From: Bradyrhizobium sp. LMTR 3
Lineage (GTDB): Bacteria > Pseudomonadota > Alphaproteobacteria > Rhizobiales > Xanthobacteraceae
DNA length: 64,000 nt
Reading direction: 5' to 3'
Assembly (NCBI RefSeq): GCF_001693485.1
Contig: NZ_MAXC01000009.1
Span: forward strand, 91,038 to 155,037
Part shown: positions 17,893-25,969 of the stretch, piece after piece
Position numbering within the stretch: position 1 is the first letter of the stretch
How the letters are laid out: every line of letters starts with the position of its first letter
Program-made: the position numbers and the translations under genes
The notes under the pieces: generated by a model
Told to the model about the DNA's origin: nothing
Seen by the model: only the letters and a program-made list of their open reading frames with translations
The model's database searches: none

Positions 17893-19791
17893 TTACAAGA
17901 ACCCGATGGAAATCCACGGGAAGATCGCCACGATAATCAGGCCGACCATCAGCGCCAACAGGTAACCCCAGATCGGCCGGATACCCTCGGCCGGGTCGAC
18001 GCGCCCGATGGCGCAGGCCGCATAATAGCCCACTCCGAAGGGCGGCGCGAATAGCCCGATACCCATCGCGAGAATAACGATCATCGCGTAATGGACCTCG
18101 TGGACGCCGACGGCGCGGGCGATCGGAAACAATAACGGCCCAAACAGCACGATCGCCGGAATCCCCTCGAGCACGCTGCCCAGGATCACGAAGGCCACGA
18201 TCGAGACGGCGATGAACGTCGACGAGCCACCGGGCAGGCCGGTCATGGCGGCCGCCAGCGTCCGCGAAAAGCCGGACTGCGTGAGGCCCCAGGCCATGCC
18301 GGTGGCGCAGCCGATGATCAGCAAGATCGCGCCCGACAGGCACGCGGTCTCGACCAACATTGGCACGATCCGCCGCCAGTCGAAGTTGCGGTAGATCAAG
18401 AGGCCGTAAATCAGGTAGCCGACGACAAAAGCATAGACGATGCCGATGGTGGAAACCTCGGTCGCGGTCGCGATGCCCTCGACCACGGCGTAGCGGATCA
18501 CGAACGGCAGCGCGATCGCGGGCAGGGCGATGGCAAACGCGCGGACAATCTCGGTGACGCTCGCCCGCGTGACGTGCCGCAGATCCTCCTTCCGGTAACG
18601 CCACCATACCAGCGCCGACAGCGTGATTGCCAGCACGAGGCCCGGCAGAAGGCCGCCGGTGAACAGCGCCGCGATCGAGACGCCGGTCACCGAGCCGATG
18701 GTGATCAGCACGAGGCTCGGCGGAATGGTCTCGGTCTGCGCGCCCGTGGCTGAGAGGAGGGCGACCAGATCGCCCGGCTTGGCGCCGCGCGCCTTCATCT
18801 CGGGAAACAGCACCGGCGCCACGGCGGCCATATCGGCGGCCTTGGAGCCCGAGATACCCGATACCAGATACATCGCGCCGACCAGCACGTAATGCAGCCC
18901 ACCGCGGACATGGCCGAGCAAGCTTGCGAGGAACGCCACCATGGCGCGCGCCATGCCGGTCATCTCGATCAGCAGGCCCAGGAACACGAACAGCGGCACC
19001 GACAAGAGGATGAGGTGGCTCATGCCCTCGTCCATGCGCCCGACCAGCACCATCAGCGGCGTGCCCGTGGTCAGCGCTAGATAACCATAGGTCGCCAAGC
19101 CAAAGCCGAACGCGATCGGTACGCCGGCAAACACGGAGAAGCCGGCCACCCCGACAAAGAAGATGATCAGATTGAGGTTACCGAGCGGCTTGAGCGAGCC
19201 CCTGAGCAGCCAGAATATTCCGATGACGAGTGCGACCGACAGGACCGCGCCCAACACCGTGCGAACGTTGCCGACGCGGGCCAGCCGCAGCAAAGCAAAC
19301 AGCGCCATCAGGGCAATGCCGACCGGCAGCGCCGCGGCACGCCAACTATTGAGGATCTGCAATGCAGGCGTGGTGATGTAGCTTTCCTCGTAGGCGTATT
19401 CATAAGCCGGCCAGGCGATCAGGATGAGAAACGCCAGGGCGGCTGCTGTCGCCACCAGATCGAGATAGGCGCGCATCGCGGGCTTCGCGTTGGCGACGAC
19501 CGCCGTCATCCGCATGTGTTCGGCACGCCGAAACGCAACCGCGGCGCCAAGCATGGCGAGCCACAGGAACAGGATTGAGGCCAGTTCGTCAGACCAGATC
19601 AGCGGCCGGTGCAGCGCGTAGCGCGCCACCACGCCGGCAAACAGGATGACGATTTCGGCAACGACCAGCAGCGCTGCGGGAAGCTCGACCAACATTCCCA
19701 GGGCCTGCTCGATGGAAGCCAGCAACGAACGGCGGCGAGGGGGCTGAGCCACCTCACCGCCAACCACTTCACTCAGTTCGGCATGAGCCAC
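17893..19791 (-). CDS. TRAP transporter, fused small and large permease (DctQM)
   Basis: A 632-residue membrane protein. Residues 1-175 form a four-helix DctQ-type small permease (with the RPLIWSDELASILFLWLAML stretch), and residues from about 200 to the end form the 12-helix DctM-type large permease (GVPIAFGFGLATYGYLAL, later GIGLFAPPFGVGYYAACAI). Such fusions are well known in TRAP systems. It moves an organic acid inward with sodium or proton symport together with the DctP protein encoded 41 bases upstream. Its start overlaps no other gene. Confidence 0.93.
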   Translation of the reverse strand: MAHAELSEVVGGEVAQPPRRRSLLASIEQALGMLVELPAALLVVAEIVILFAGVVARYALHRPLIWSDELASILFLWLAMLGAAVAFRRAEHMRMTAVVANAKPAMRAYLDLVATAAALAFLILIAWPAYEYAYEESYITTPALQILNSWRAAALPVGIALMALFALLRLARVGNVRTVLGAVLSVALVIGIFWLLRGSLKPLGNLNLIIFFVGVAGFSVFAGVPIAFGFGLATYGYLALTTGTPLMVLVGRMDEGMSHLILLSVPLFVFLGLLIEMTGMARAMVAFLASLLGHVRGGLHYVLVGAMYLVSGISGSKAADMAAVAPVLFPEMKARGAKPGDLVALLSATGAQTETIPPSLVLITIGSVTGVSIAALFTGGLLPGLVLAITLSALVWWRYRKEDLRHVTRASVTEIVRAFAIALPAIALPFVIRYAVVEGIATATEVSTIGIVYAFVVGYLIYGLLIYRNFDWRRIVPMLVETACLSGAILLIIGCATGMAWGLTQSGFSRTLAAAMTGLPGGSSTFIAVSIVAFVILGSVLEGIPAIVLFGPLLFPIARAVGVHEVHYAMIVILAMGIGLFAPPFGVGYYAACAIGRVDPAEGIRPIWGYLLALMVGLIIVAIFPWISIGFL

Positions 19792-19832
19792 GACGGCCGC
19801 CCGCTTCTTTTTCGCTCGAAAACGCTATGCAG

Positions 19833-20852
19833 TTACGACAGCTTACCCACGGATTTCTCGAGCAGCTCCCAGGCCTGGTCGCCGTATTTACCTTTCCATT
19901 CCGCGTAGAAGCCGGCGGAGCGCAGCTTGTCGCGGAACGGTGTCACGTTGGGCTGGTTGAACGTGAGGCCCTTGCCCGCCAGTTCCTGCTGCAGCCCGGC
20001 ATTCAGCTTGGCGACGTCCTCGCGCTCCTTGGTGGCCGCCGCATTGATATTCTTGGCGACGATCGTCCTGACATCCTCAGGCAGCTTTTCCCAGGCGCGG
20101 CGGTTCGCCAGGAACCAGAAGCCGTCCCACATATGATTCGTCAGCGAACAGAACTTCTGCACTTCGTACAGTTTGGCGGTCGAGATGATCGCCAGCGGAT
20201 TTTCCTGGCCCTCGACGATCTTGGTCTGCAGCGCCGAGTAAACCTCGCTGAAATTGATCGAGGCGGGCGCTGCATCGAACGCCTTGAACATTGAAGTCCA
20301 GAGCGGCGACACCGGCACCCGGATCTTGAAGCCCTTGAGGTCCTCCGGGCCGCTAATGGGCTTGGTCGAGGATGTGGTCTGGCGGAAGCCGTTGTCCCAG
20401 ATCTTATCCATCACCACGAGATTGGCCTTGGTGATCTCGCCGCGGATATAGGCACCCAGGCCCCCGTCCATGGCCTTCCAGACCGTGTCGTAATCCGGGA
20501 ATGCGAAACCGATCCCGCTGATCGACGCCGCCGGCACCAGCGTCGCCAGAATCAGCCCCGAGAGCGTGAAAAATTCCACGCCGCCGGACCTGATCTGGCT
20601 CAGCATGTCGGTATCGGAACCGAGCTGGTTGTTCGGGAAAATCTGCAGGTCGAACCGGCCCTTGGTCTCGGCCTTGATCGCTGCCGCCATTTCTTTGGCA
20701 CGAGCGTTCATCGGATGGCCGTCCGGAAGATTATTGGCGTATTTGTAGGTGAATTCCGCGCTCTGGGCTCGCGCCACCAACGGTGCGCCGATGCCGCCCA
20801 AAACCGCTGACGCAGCGGATGCCTTGAGAAGCGTGCGTCGTGAAAAGCTCAT
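19833..20852 (-). CDS. TRAP transporter substrate-binding protein (DctP family)
   Basis: A 339-residue periplasmic binding protein. Residues 1-29 are a signal peptide with a twin-arginine-like SRRTLLKAS and cleavage after VARA. The mature part shows the DctP pattern (YKYANNLPDGHPMNARAKEM, LGSDTDMLSQIRSGGVEFF, GFKIRVPVSPLW with the conserved Arg that grips the carboxylate). A strong AAGGGAGA ribosome site precedes the ATG. It is first in the operon with DctQM and an acyl-CoA ligase. Confidence 0.93.
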   Translation of the reverse strand: MSFSRRTLLKASAASAVLGGIGAPLVARAQSAEFTYKYANNLPDGHPMNARAKEMAAAIKAETKGRFDLQIFPNNQLGSDTDMLSQIRSGGVEFFTLSGLILATLVPAASISGIGFAFPDYDTVWKAMDGGLGAYIRGEITKANLVVMDKIWDNGFRQTTSSTKPISGPEDLKGFKIRVPVSPLWTSMFKAFDAAPASINFSEVYSALQTKIVEGQENPLAIISTAKLYEVQKFCSLTNHMWDGFWFLANRRAWEKLPEDVRTIVAKNINAAATKEREDVAKLNAGLQQELAGKGLTFNQPNVTPFRDKLRSAGFYAEWKGKYGDQAWELLEKSVGKLS

Positions 20853-21226
20853 TCCAGTTCTCCCTTGAGAGTTATTGTTCTTGAGGTCCGAGACACGAAC
20901 CTGCGGTCCACGGGATCATCAGCGATCACCGCGCGCGCTTATTGCAGCGTCAGCAAGTGTCGGCAATAGGAATGGCCGGGACGCAGCAGATCAGGACTGT
21001 CATGGCCGACAAAGGCGAGCCGTTTCGACGCCAGAGCTGACTAGATTTGCCAGCATATCCGCCTAAATATTTGATCTAATTCTAGATATTTATATTCCAT
21101 AATATACCTTATGCGAATTACAGGCTAGTTCGATCTGGATCTTGAGCCTGCCTGGATTCACGGCGCCCTGTGCACTTCAGGTCTAGGAATTTGCAGCAGA
21201 TGTGCTCGACGTTAGACTTAGGGAAC
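20853..21226. other. Intergenic region with an AT-rich promoter-like patch
   Basis: The stretch lies between the TRAP operon start and the gvpK end. Bases 21062-21115 are strikingly AT-rich and hold partial palindromes (TAAATAT at 21064 and ATATTTA near 21086) and TATATT/TATAAA-type -10 candidates on the minus strand. This is a plausible promoter/operator for the TRAP operon. No ORF or terminator is convincing here. Confidence 0.35.
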
Positions 21227-21532
21227 TCAACGCGGAAGCAGCGGACCGAGAGGTCCCAGGTCGATATTCAGGTCCTCGGCGGCGAGCCCGAAGTGCTGCC
21301 GCAGGCGCGATATGCGGTTGTCTAGAAGCATCAGCGTCATGCCGACGCGCTCCTCCTCCGCTGCGGTCAAGCCGCCCTCGTCGACACGACGAAGCGCCTG
21401 TCGCTCCACGAGCTGACGCAGCAACTCCACGACGGTGAGCACCAGGCGGGCCAGATCTCGTTCGACCGTGTCAGGCGCCATCGAAATGCGCTGGCGCGGC
21501 TCCGGCTCATGTCCAGCGACGCCGGCGCTCAC
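21227..21532 (-). CDS. gvpK: Gas vesicle protein GvpK
   Basis: A 101-residue protein matching GvpK. It has the conserved helical block DLARLVLTVVELLRQLVERQ, then LRRVDEGGLTAAEEERVGMT and LDLGPLGPLL-like ending (NIDLGPLGPLL). GvpK is an accessory protein found in nearly all gas vesicle clusters and needed for assembly, but its mechanism is unknown. The ATG overlaps the gvpS stop by 4 bases, and it is the last gene of the operon. Confidence 0.92.
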   Translation of the reverse strand: MSAGVAGHEPEPRQRISMAPDTVERDLARLVLTVVELLRQLVERQALRRVDEGGLTAAEEERVGMTLMLLDNRISRLRQHFGLAAEDLNIDLGPLGPLLPR

Positions 21533-21726
21533 TGGTCTCGCTCCGCTGCGCCAGATCGCGTGGTCCGGTCGAGCGACGTGATCAGAGCGCGAAGCGAGAT
21601 CTGCACCATGTCGATGTCGGCGATCGCCAGCGTGATGTCTCCGGCCAGCACGATGCCACCCGCCAGAAGCCGGTCGAGCAGGTCGACTAGTGCGACCTCT
21701 CGAGCCGGGAACGCGGCGGGGCTCAC
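21529..21726 (-). CDS. gvpS: Gas vesicle protein GvpS (GvpA/J-type)
   Basis: A 65-residue GvpA-superfamily protein. The block VALVDLLDRLLAGGIVLAGD then ITLAIADIDMVQISLRALITS follows the helix-strand-strand-helix plan of the shell protein but with the GD...IADIDMV variant typical of GvpJ/GvpS minor proteins. The GTG start at 21726 has GAGGAGG just upstream and overlaps the gvpL stop (GTGA). In the actinobacterial cluster order O-A-F-G-J-L-S-K this position is gvpS. Confidence 0.85.
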   Translation of the reverse strand: MSPAAFPAREVALVDLLDRLLAGGIVLAGDITLAIADIDMVQISLRALITSLDRTTRSGAAERDQ

Positions 21727-22508
21727 GTGCCCTCCTCGCTGCCGGCGAACGAATAGGGCGGCCAGGGGCCCGTGATCTCGAGCGTCACGTGCGGGTTTTC
21801 GGCGCCCAGCCGCTGTGCACGGGCGGTGAGTTCTTCGGCGCGCCCGGCATCCACCAGGTAGGCTGCGTTGAATACATTTTCGCCTGGAGCAGCGGACAGC
21901 TCGGCGCTCTGCGTTCGGTGTTGGCGGCGATCGACGGCAAGCTCGGCGAGAACGGCGTCCATCTCCTCGGCCGCAGTGGTTGCGCGCCGCCACGCGTGCT
22001 GGCGCCGATCGCGCTGCTCGCGGCGGTTGCGCAGGTAGTCCCTGCCCGCGCGCGCCGATCCGGACCCGCCGGTTTTCTCAGCCGCGGCCATGGCGCCGGC
22101 ATATGCGCCCGCGTGCTGCACGTAGATCTTCACCCCCACCTCCACGCGGCCCGCGAGCCGATCCAGTGTCTCGCGGAAGCGCCGGTACTCCCGGCGTAGC
22201 AACTGAGCAACGCGGTCGTCGGTGCGGTGAACGGTCGCGAGGCGGAACGGCAACGTTGGTGTGCACGCGGCAACCGCCGCCACGACCCTGTGGTGCGCGC
22301 GTGCGATCACCTCCAGCTCCGCCAGCGTCTCCAGCCTGGCTCGCAGCGCAGTCTCGTCGGCGTCGGCAGGTGCAAGCGGACTGACCACGGCGACCAGGTC
22401 TTGGTGGCGGACCAGGTGGATCGCGGCGCCGTCGACGCCGACGAGACCGGCCGCCTGGGTTGGATTGAACGGACGCGCGACCGCGTAAGTATAGCTCGCC
22501 GTGCTCAT
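21723..22508 (-). CDS. gvpL: Gas vesicle protein GvpL (GvpF/L family)
   Basis: A 261-residue GvpF/L-family protein starting MSTASYTYAVARPF. The family signatures are the early LVRHQDLVAVVSPL, the PFRLATVHRTDDRVAQLL block, VGVKIYV, and the C-terminal GPWPPYSFAGSEEG. In other organisms GvpF/L proteins bind GvpA and help nucleate the vesicle. Compared with the second family member at 23074-23808 it has a longer, Arg/Ala-rich middle. It overlaps gvpJ and gvpS by 4 bases each. Confidence 0.9.
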   Translation of the reverse strand: MSTASYTYAVARPFNPTQAAGLVGVDGAAIHLVRHQDLVAVVSPLAPADADETALRARLETLAELEVIARAHHRVVAAVAACTPTLPFRLATVHRTDDRVAQLLRREYRRFRETLDRLAGRVEVGVKIYVQHAGAYAGAMAAAEKTGGSGSARAGRDYLRNRREQRDRRQHAWRRATTAAEEMDAVLAELAVDRRQHRTQSAELSAAPGENVFNAAYLVDAGRAEELTARAQRLGAENPHVTLEITGPWPPYSFAGSEEGT

Positions 22509-22819
22509 CGCCGTGTCTCCAGAGTGGCGGTTTCCAGCGCCCTGATCTGCTTCCGCAACCGCGCGTTCTCGGCCGCGAGCTGCCGCGGCCGCGGCTGGGA
22601 AAGCGCCGGATCGTGCTCCCACCAGTCGATCCCCATCGCCTTGGCCTTGTCCACCGACGCGACCAACAGCCGGAGCTTGATGGTTAGCAGCTCGATGTCG
22701 AGCAGGTTGATCTTGATGTCGCCAGCGATGATCAGCCCCTTGTCCAGAACCCGCTCCAGAATGTCAGCCAGGTTCGGCGAAGCACCCTGGCGTCCGTGCC
22801 ACAAGTCTTGTTCCATCAT
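22505..22819 (-). CDS. gvpJ: Gas vesicle protein GvpJ
   Basis: A 104-residue GvpA-superfamily protein. The core NLADILERVLDKGLIIAGDI then DIELLTIKLRLLVASVDKAK and GIDWWEHDP matches the GvpJ type of actinobacteria; the WWEHDP block separates it from the shell protein. The C-terminus is a Leu/Arg-rich heptad-like helix (AAENARLRKQIRALETATLE). GvpJ is thought to be a minor, possibly tip-forming, component. It overlaps gvpG and gvpL by 4 bases each. Confidence 0.9.
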   Translation of the reverse strand: MMEQDLWHGRQGASPNLADILERVLDKGLIIAGDIKINLLDIELLTIKLRLLVASVDKAKAMGIDWWEHDPALSQPRPRQLAAENARLRKQIRALETATLETRR

Positions 22820-23067
22820 GCGATCATTCCTCGCTTTCGTCCCTCGTCCAGCCGGTCGAGGATCTCGTCCTCGCGTCGATCGAATTCCTCGGCATCGATC
22901 AACCCTTCATCCAGTTGCCGCGAAAGTTCGGCCAGCTCGCGCCGGATGGCTGCCGGGCCGCAATGCTGTTCGGCAGCGGCGTCGACGACCCGGTCGATGG
23001 TCCATAGCGCGAAGCGGGCCGGCGCGAGCGGCAGCAACAAGATCTGCGACAGGAGTCCCACCGCCAC
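22816..23067 (-). CDS. gvpG: Gas vesicle protein GvpG
   Basis: An 83-residue protein. The N-terminal LLLLPLAPARFALWTIDRVV and the C-terminal charged helix (RRELAELSRQLDEGLIDAEE then FDRREDEILDRLDEG) are the two blocks of GvpG, a small accessory protein needed for vesicle assembly in organisms where it was tested. The ATG lies 6 bases after the gvpF stop and the TGA overlaps the gvpJ ATG. Confidence 0.92.
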   Translation of the reverse strand: MAVGLLSQILLLPLAPARFALWTIDRVVDAAAEQHCGPAAIRRELAELSRQLDEGLIDAEEFDRREDEILDRLDEGRKRGMIA

Positions 23068-23073
23068 GATCCC

Positions 23074-23808
23074 TCACACATCCGCTTCGTTGCCGACGAA
23101 GCTGTAAGGCGGCAAGGGCCCGTACACCTCGACGCTTGCGTAGCCGGGCAGCTCGCGGCGCAGCGGCGACAAGGCAGCATCGAAGTCCGCCCGGGCGCCG
23201 GACGCCACCAGGAACGATACGTTGACGAAGCAACCGTCGACCGGAGGGCCCTGACGTATCCGCGCGGCATGTGGTTGCAGGCGGGCGATGACCTGGTCTG
23301 CGTCACGCGCGCGCCGCTCCGCAACGGCGGCGGCCACGTGCTCGCCGAACGCCACCTTGTCCTGGTGGCGGCCGCCGTCTGCGGCGCGAAGTGCGTGATT
23401 TCGAGTGCGTAACTCGTCGTTCTGAAGCAAGAGGTCGCGGAGAAGAGCTTCCTCCGCATGAACGCCTTTGACGTTCAGCTCGACATGGCCATCGATCCGG
23501 CACAGCAGTTCGCCATAGCGACGCGCCCCCGACCGAAGCTCCGTCTGCACGGCCTCGTCGTCGGGCGCGACCATCCCGAACCGCATCGGCAGCACGGTGC
23601 CGGCTGCGTAGACCCGTCCGATGACCGCATCGTGCTTCAACAGATCGCGCCGCTTCGCGCGCAAGTTCTCCGGCGCGTCGCTAACCACCGCGACGAGATC
23701 CTTCTCGCGCACGAGCCGGAGGGCGGGAGCTCGCTCCCCCACCCCCACCGCCCCTTCGAGCGGTAGTGGATGCGAGGCACGCGTGACACAGTAGACGTAG
23801 CTGCTCAT
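23074..23808 (-). CDS. gvpF: Gas vesicle protein GvpF (GvpF/L family)
   Basis: A 244-residue GvpF/L-family protein beginning MSSYVYCVTRASHPLPLEG. It has LVREKDLVAVVSDAP, the block VLPMRFGMVAPDDEAVQTEL, VELNVKGVH and the C-terminal YGPLPPYSFVGNE. Two GvpF/L paralogues at these positions (after gvpA and after gvpJ) are standard for the actinobacterial order, so this one is gvpF. It starts 20 bases after the gvpA stop. Confidence 0.9.
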   Translation of the reverse strand: MSSYVYCVTRASHPLPLEGAVGVGERAPALRLVREKDLVAVVSDAPENLRAKRRDLLKHDAVIGRVYAAGTVLPMRFGMVAPDDEAVQTELRSGARRYGELLCRIDGHVELNVKGVHAEEALLRDLLLQNDELRTRNHALRAADGGRHQDKVAFGEHVAAAVAERRARDADQVIARLQPHAARIRQGPPVDGCFVNVSFLVASGARADFDAALSPLRRELPGYASVEVYGPLPPYSFVGNEADV

Positions 23809-23828
23809 CAGTCATCCTTTCCGTTGCG

Positions 23829-24140
23829 TCAGCCGATTTCCGTGCGCGCCCGGCCGGGTAGCTCGAGCGGCAGCGCGCCGTCGGGCAGCGAGCGGCCGAT
23901 CCGGGGGCTGCTGCCGGTGAGATCGAGGCGGCCACACATCTCGGCGAAGCGCAGGTAAGCATCGACGCCGGCCACGACGACCCGCGCATCGATGGTGACC
24001 ACCTCGAGGCCGATCACCGACACACGCACGAACACGTCGATGACCAGCCCGCGGTCCAGGATCAATTCAACGACTTTGTACAGCTCGCCCGACAATCTGC
24101 CGTTTGCTTGAGGCGTTTGAGTCATTGCTATTGCAGTCAT
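23829..24140 (-). CDS. gvpA: Gas vesicle shell protein GvpA
   Basis: A 103-residue GvpA. The shell-protein core runs from GELYKVVELILDRGLVIDVF and VRVSVIGLEVVTIDARVVVA to GVDAYLRFAEMCGRLDLTG: helix, two strands, helix, as in the ribs that form the gas vesicle wall. The usual protein is about 70-80 residues; here a further 25 basic and proline-containing residues follow. The ATG at 24140 is backed by GGAAGGAG upstream. It is the first gene of the operon and is preceded by paired TTCCGGAA repeats. gvpO and gvpN are not seen anywhere in the window. Confidence 0.92.
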   Translation of the reverse strand: MTAIAMTQTPQANGRLSGELYKVVELILDRGLVIDVFVRVSVIGLEVVTIDARVVVAGVDAYLRFAEMCGRLDLTGSSPRIGRSLPDGALPLELPGRARTEIG

Positions 24141-24149
24141 ACGGTTTGC

Positions 24150-24181
24150 TCCTTCCGGAAACACGATTTGTCCTTCCGGAA
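24150..24181 (-). promoter_or_regulatory. Paired TCCTTCCGGAA repeats upstream of gvpA
   Basis: The same 11 bases occur at 24150-24160 and 24171-24181, exactly 21 bases apart, each centred on the palindrome TTCCGGAA. The spacing equals two helical turns, so two dimers could bind on one DNA face. The inner copy also provides the gvpA ribosome site on the minus strand (GGAAGGA), so a bound protein or a leader structure could affect translation as well as transcription. Confidence 0.4.
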
Positions 24182-24607
24182 GCTGATACGCGCATGGCTT
24201 CGCACCAGTTTCAAAACGAGGATGTAAGTCGCGCTGCCGAATGCGCTCGCCGCCAATTTTCACTGTCAGTGCAAAGGGTTTCCGGCCTTACTGCCGAGGC
24301 AGGCATAACGCGGCGCTTCGCGATTGAACTGGACGGGCATGATCCTGTGTATCAGCGCGGCGGTTTGACTCGAATGGAACCAGAGTGGACTCGAATGCAG
24401 CGGTGAAACAGCCGGTGACATCTCGGTTTTTTGCTGCCGAGACTCAGATCCAACCAGAAACGACAGCCAGCGTTCGTCAATCTGCATTGGAGCTCGCCGA
24501 TTTCATCGCTGGTAGGAACCCCGCTTCCCACCCACAATGCGGCTCCAGGCGAAACACAAAGCCCCGAGGCCGGTTGGTTCAAGCCGTCCGCAACGGAGGT
24601 CCTCATC
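24182..24607. other. Divergent control region between gvpA and the M24 peptidase gene
   Basis: No convincing ORF. It contains a second pair of direct repeats 21 bases apart (GACTCGAATG at 24367-24376 and 24388-24397), a CACTG-T-CAGTG palindrome near 24260-24270, and a small CTCGG/CCGAG hairpin with a T-rich loop near 24421-24440. gvpO, which begins the operon in actinobacteria, is not here. Confidence 0.35.
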
Positions 24608-25810
24608 ATGCAAGAACGCGTCAGTCGCCCGACCGAATCTCGCGCCATTCCATTCGACACCGCCAAGCTCGATTCCCTTATGGAAGCGGCTGGACTCGAT
24701 ATCCTGGTCGCGACGTCCAAGCACAATGTCCAATACCTGCTCGGCGCGGAGCGCGCGATCTTCTTCGACTACATGGACGCGCTCGGCGTCAGCCGCTACT
24801 TGCCCGTCCTGATCTACCCGAAGGGCGCGCCCGATAAGGCGGCCTATATCGGACACCGGCTCGAAACCCACCAGCGGGCCGTGGCGCCGCTGTGGGTTCC
24901 GCAAGTCCGCACCGAGGGCAACGGCTCGTTGGATGCCGTTTCGCTCGCGGCGGGCCTGATCAAGAGCGCGGGCGTACCGATGAAGCGCATCGGCGTCGAG
25001 ATGCCGTTCCTGCCGATGGATGCCGGCAGGGCCCTTTCGGACGCCCTGCCCGATAGCGAGATCAAGGATGCGCTGTTGGTGCTCGAGCGCCTGCGTGCCG
25101 TGAAGTCGCCGGCGGAATTGGCCAAGCTGAAAAAGGCCTCGGAATTGGTGATCGAATCCATGGACGAGGTGATCGCACACCACGGCCCGGGCACCACCAA
25201 GCAGCAGCTTTTCGACGCACTGAGGATCGCGGAGGTCAAGCGCGGATTGACTTTCGAGTATTGCCTGCTGGCCTGCGGCGCCAGCCATAACCGGGCGCCT
25301 TCCGCCGACCGCTGGGAAACCGGCGACGTGCTGTCGCTGGATTCCGGCGGCAACTATCACGGCTATATTGGCGACCTCGCGCGGATGGCCGTGCTGGGCG
25401 AACCGGACAGCGAGCTCAAGGAGCTGCTGGCCGAAATCGAAGCCGTCCAGCGGGCCGCGTTCGCCGCGGTGCGACCGGGCGCGATGGGCGGCGAAATCTA
25501 TGCCGCGGCGGAAAAGCGGCTCGCGCAGTCCAGCCAGCGCGACTGCACCGACTTCCTGGCGCACGGCATGGGGCTAGTCAGCCACGAGGCCCCTCGCCTG
25601 ACGGCCACGGGCCCTATTCCCTACGATGACCCGGACGCGCGCCGGCCCTTGGAGCCCGGCATGGTGGTGTCGATCGAAACGACGATGAAGCACCCGCGCC
25701 GTGGCTTCATCAAGCTGGAGGACACGGTTGCAGTGGCCGCAACCGGCTACGAGATCTTCGGCGAAGGCAGCCGCGGCTGGAATATTGGCGGCAGCGCAGT
25801 GGCGCGGTGA
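24608..25810 (+). CDS. M24 family metallopeptidase (Xaa-Pro aminopeptidase-like)
   Basis: A 400-residue creatinase/aminopeptidase P-like protein with an N-terminal creatinase domain (to about residue 160) and a pita-bread catalytic domain. The metal ligands are visible: Asp in LSLDSGG, Asp in IGDLARM, His in DFLAHGMGLVSHEAP, Glu in MVVSIETTM and Glu in FIKLEDTVAV. The ATG at 24608 has CGGAGG upstream. It may release N-terminal residues before proline; substrate not certain. It is divergent from the gas vesicle operon. Confidence 0.88.
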   Translation: MQERVSRPTESRAIPFDTAKLDSLMEAAGLDILVATSKHNVQYLLGAERAIFFDYMDALGVSRYLPVLIYPKGAPDKAAYIGHRLETHQRAVAPLWVPQVRTEGNGSLDAVSLAAGLIKSAGVPMKRIGVEMPFLPMDAGRALSDALPDSEIKDALLVLERLRAVKSPAELAKLKKASELVIESMDEVIAHHGPGTTKQQLFDALRIAEVKRGLTFEYCLLACGASHNRAPSADRWETGDVLSLDSGGNYHGYIGDLARMAVLGEPDSELKELLAEIEAVQRAAFAAVRPGAMGGEIYAAAEKRLAQSSQRDCTDFLAHGMGLVSHEAPRLTATGPIPYDDPDARRPLEPGMVVSIETTMKHPRRGFIKLEDTVAVAATGYEIFGEGSRGWNIGGSAVAR

Positions 25811-25969
25811 GGTTGTTCGTTTGGCTTTTGAAGTCAACAAAGGCCCGACTTCACGCCAGCTCAGTGGACCGTCGCGGGCGCCGGCAAGTCCACTGACAGA
25901 AGACCATGTGACTTGAAGGTTGCGACGACCGTCGCGATGCGCGGTCGCCCTCGAATGTTGGCTTGCGCC

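Noticed and set aside
24150..24607. gvpO or gvpN upstream of gvpA
   Set aside because: I looked for the P-loop of GvpN and the GvpO pattern on both strands and found neither.
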